DNA from: Microcaldota archaeon
GTDB lineage: Archaea > Micrarchaeota > Micrarchaeia > Norongarragalinales > Norongarragalinaceae
Reading direction: 5' to 3'
NCBI GenBank assembly: GCA_016214445.1
Contig: JACROM010000043.1
Coordinates: forward strand, 1 to 11,849
DNA length: 11,849 bases
Part shown: positions 11,766 to 11,849 of the stretch, one piece after another
How positions within the stretch are numbered: the first letter of the stretch is position 1
Layout: each line of letters opens with the position of its first letter
Made by a program: the position numbers and the translations under genes
Notes under the pieces: model-generated
What the model saw: the letters and a program-made list of their open reading frames with translations, nothing else
Database searches by the model: none
What the model was told of the DNA's origin: nothing

Positions 11766-11849
11766 GTGCAATTCGTGGGAATGGACACGCATAAAGAATT
11801 TTCGCAAGTGTGCGTTATGGACGAAACAGGGAACGTGTTGTTGAACGAG
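11766..11849 (+). CDS. IS110-family transposase, N-terminal fragment (cut by window end)
   Basis: Twenty-eight codons are visible, from GTG 11766 to the window edge, with GGAGGTGG six bases before the start. The protein begins with QFVGMDTHKEFSQVCVMDE, the RuvC-like first strand typical of IS110 transposases (consensus 'vGiDvhk...vavld..G'). The Asp in GMDTHK is the first acidic residue of the DEDD catalytic site. IS110 enzymes are guided by a bridge RNA that pairs with donor and target. It lies directly downstream of a tRNA-Arg gene. Whether the gene is intact cannot be seen. Confidence 0.82.
   Translation, partial: MQFVGMDTHKEFSQVCVMDETGNVLLNE

Noticed and set aside
1..11849. CRISPR array
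   Set aside because: No regularly spaced direct repeats of 24-40 bases were seen; the repeats found are local hairpins or a two-copy operator-like repeat.

Overview
The window is archaeal. It encodes deoxyhypusine synthase, a group II chaperonin (thermosome) subunit with a Gly/Met-rich tail, a methionyl-tRNA synthetase with two Cys4 zinc knuckles, a tRNA-Arg(UCU) with a canonical 37/38 intron flanked by a bulge-helix-bulge, TATA-box promoters at leaderless spacing, GGAGGTG-type ribosome binding sites and T-rich terminators. Base composition is moderate. The mixture of short single-domain genes, a short (548 aa) MetRS without a C-terminal tRNA-binding domain, and small multi-pass membrane proteins suggests a DPANN-like archaeon (Diapherotrites, Micrarchaeota or Woesearchaeota type), but the lineage is inference.

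Layout. 1-137 is the tail of a probable DDE transposase. 176-1070 is a HEPN/MNT (HepT/MntA-type) toxin-antitoxin locus, preceded by a tiny Lys-rich/Cys-rich reading frame and followed by another micro-ORF. 1079-1957 (-) is deoxyhypusine synthase. 1958-2925 is a gene-poor stretch holding a small two-TM protein gene (-) and a divergent promoter zone. 2926-3627 (+) is an archaeal HTH/ACT-domain protein, convergent with metG (3624-5270, -); the two stop codons share one CTAG. 5271-5650 has no secure gene but carries two back-to-back long hairpins. 5651-7018 (-) is a two-gene AbiE-like (type IV) toxin-antitoxin operon with a tandem 15-bp repeat over its promoter. It abuts an N-terminally truncated DUF4143 ATPase remnant (7050-7736, +). 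7930-8310 (-) is a four-TM membrane protein. 8536-10185 (+) is the thermosome. 10306-10798 (+) is a RelB/RelE-type toxin-antitoxin pair, followed by an unrecognised coiled-coil gene (10825-11448, +). 11513-11669 (+) is the intron-containing tRNA-Arg. 11766 to the end is the N-terminus of an IS110-family transposase.

Housekeeping genes (dhs, metG, thermosome, tRNA-Arg) are therefore interleaved with three different toxin-antitoxin modules, a truncated ATPase and transposase pieces at both window edges. This looks like repeated small-scale acquisition of accessory modules between core genes. The observations I rate highest are: the in-frame single-TGA junction between the Cys-rich micro-ORF and the HEPN gene; the AbiE operon with its tandem operator-like repeats beside a decapitated ATPase; the paired hairpins at 5550-5641; the polypurine/polypyrimidine hairpin-rich tRNA intron; and the unknown third gene downstream of RelE.
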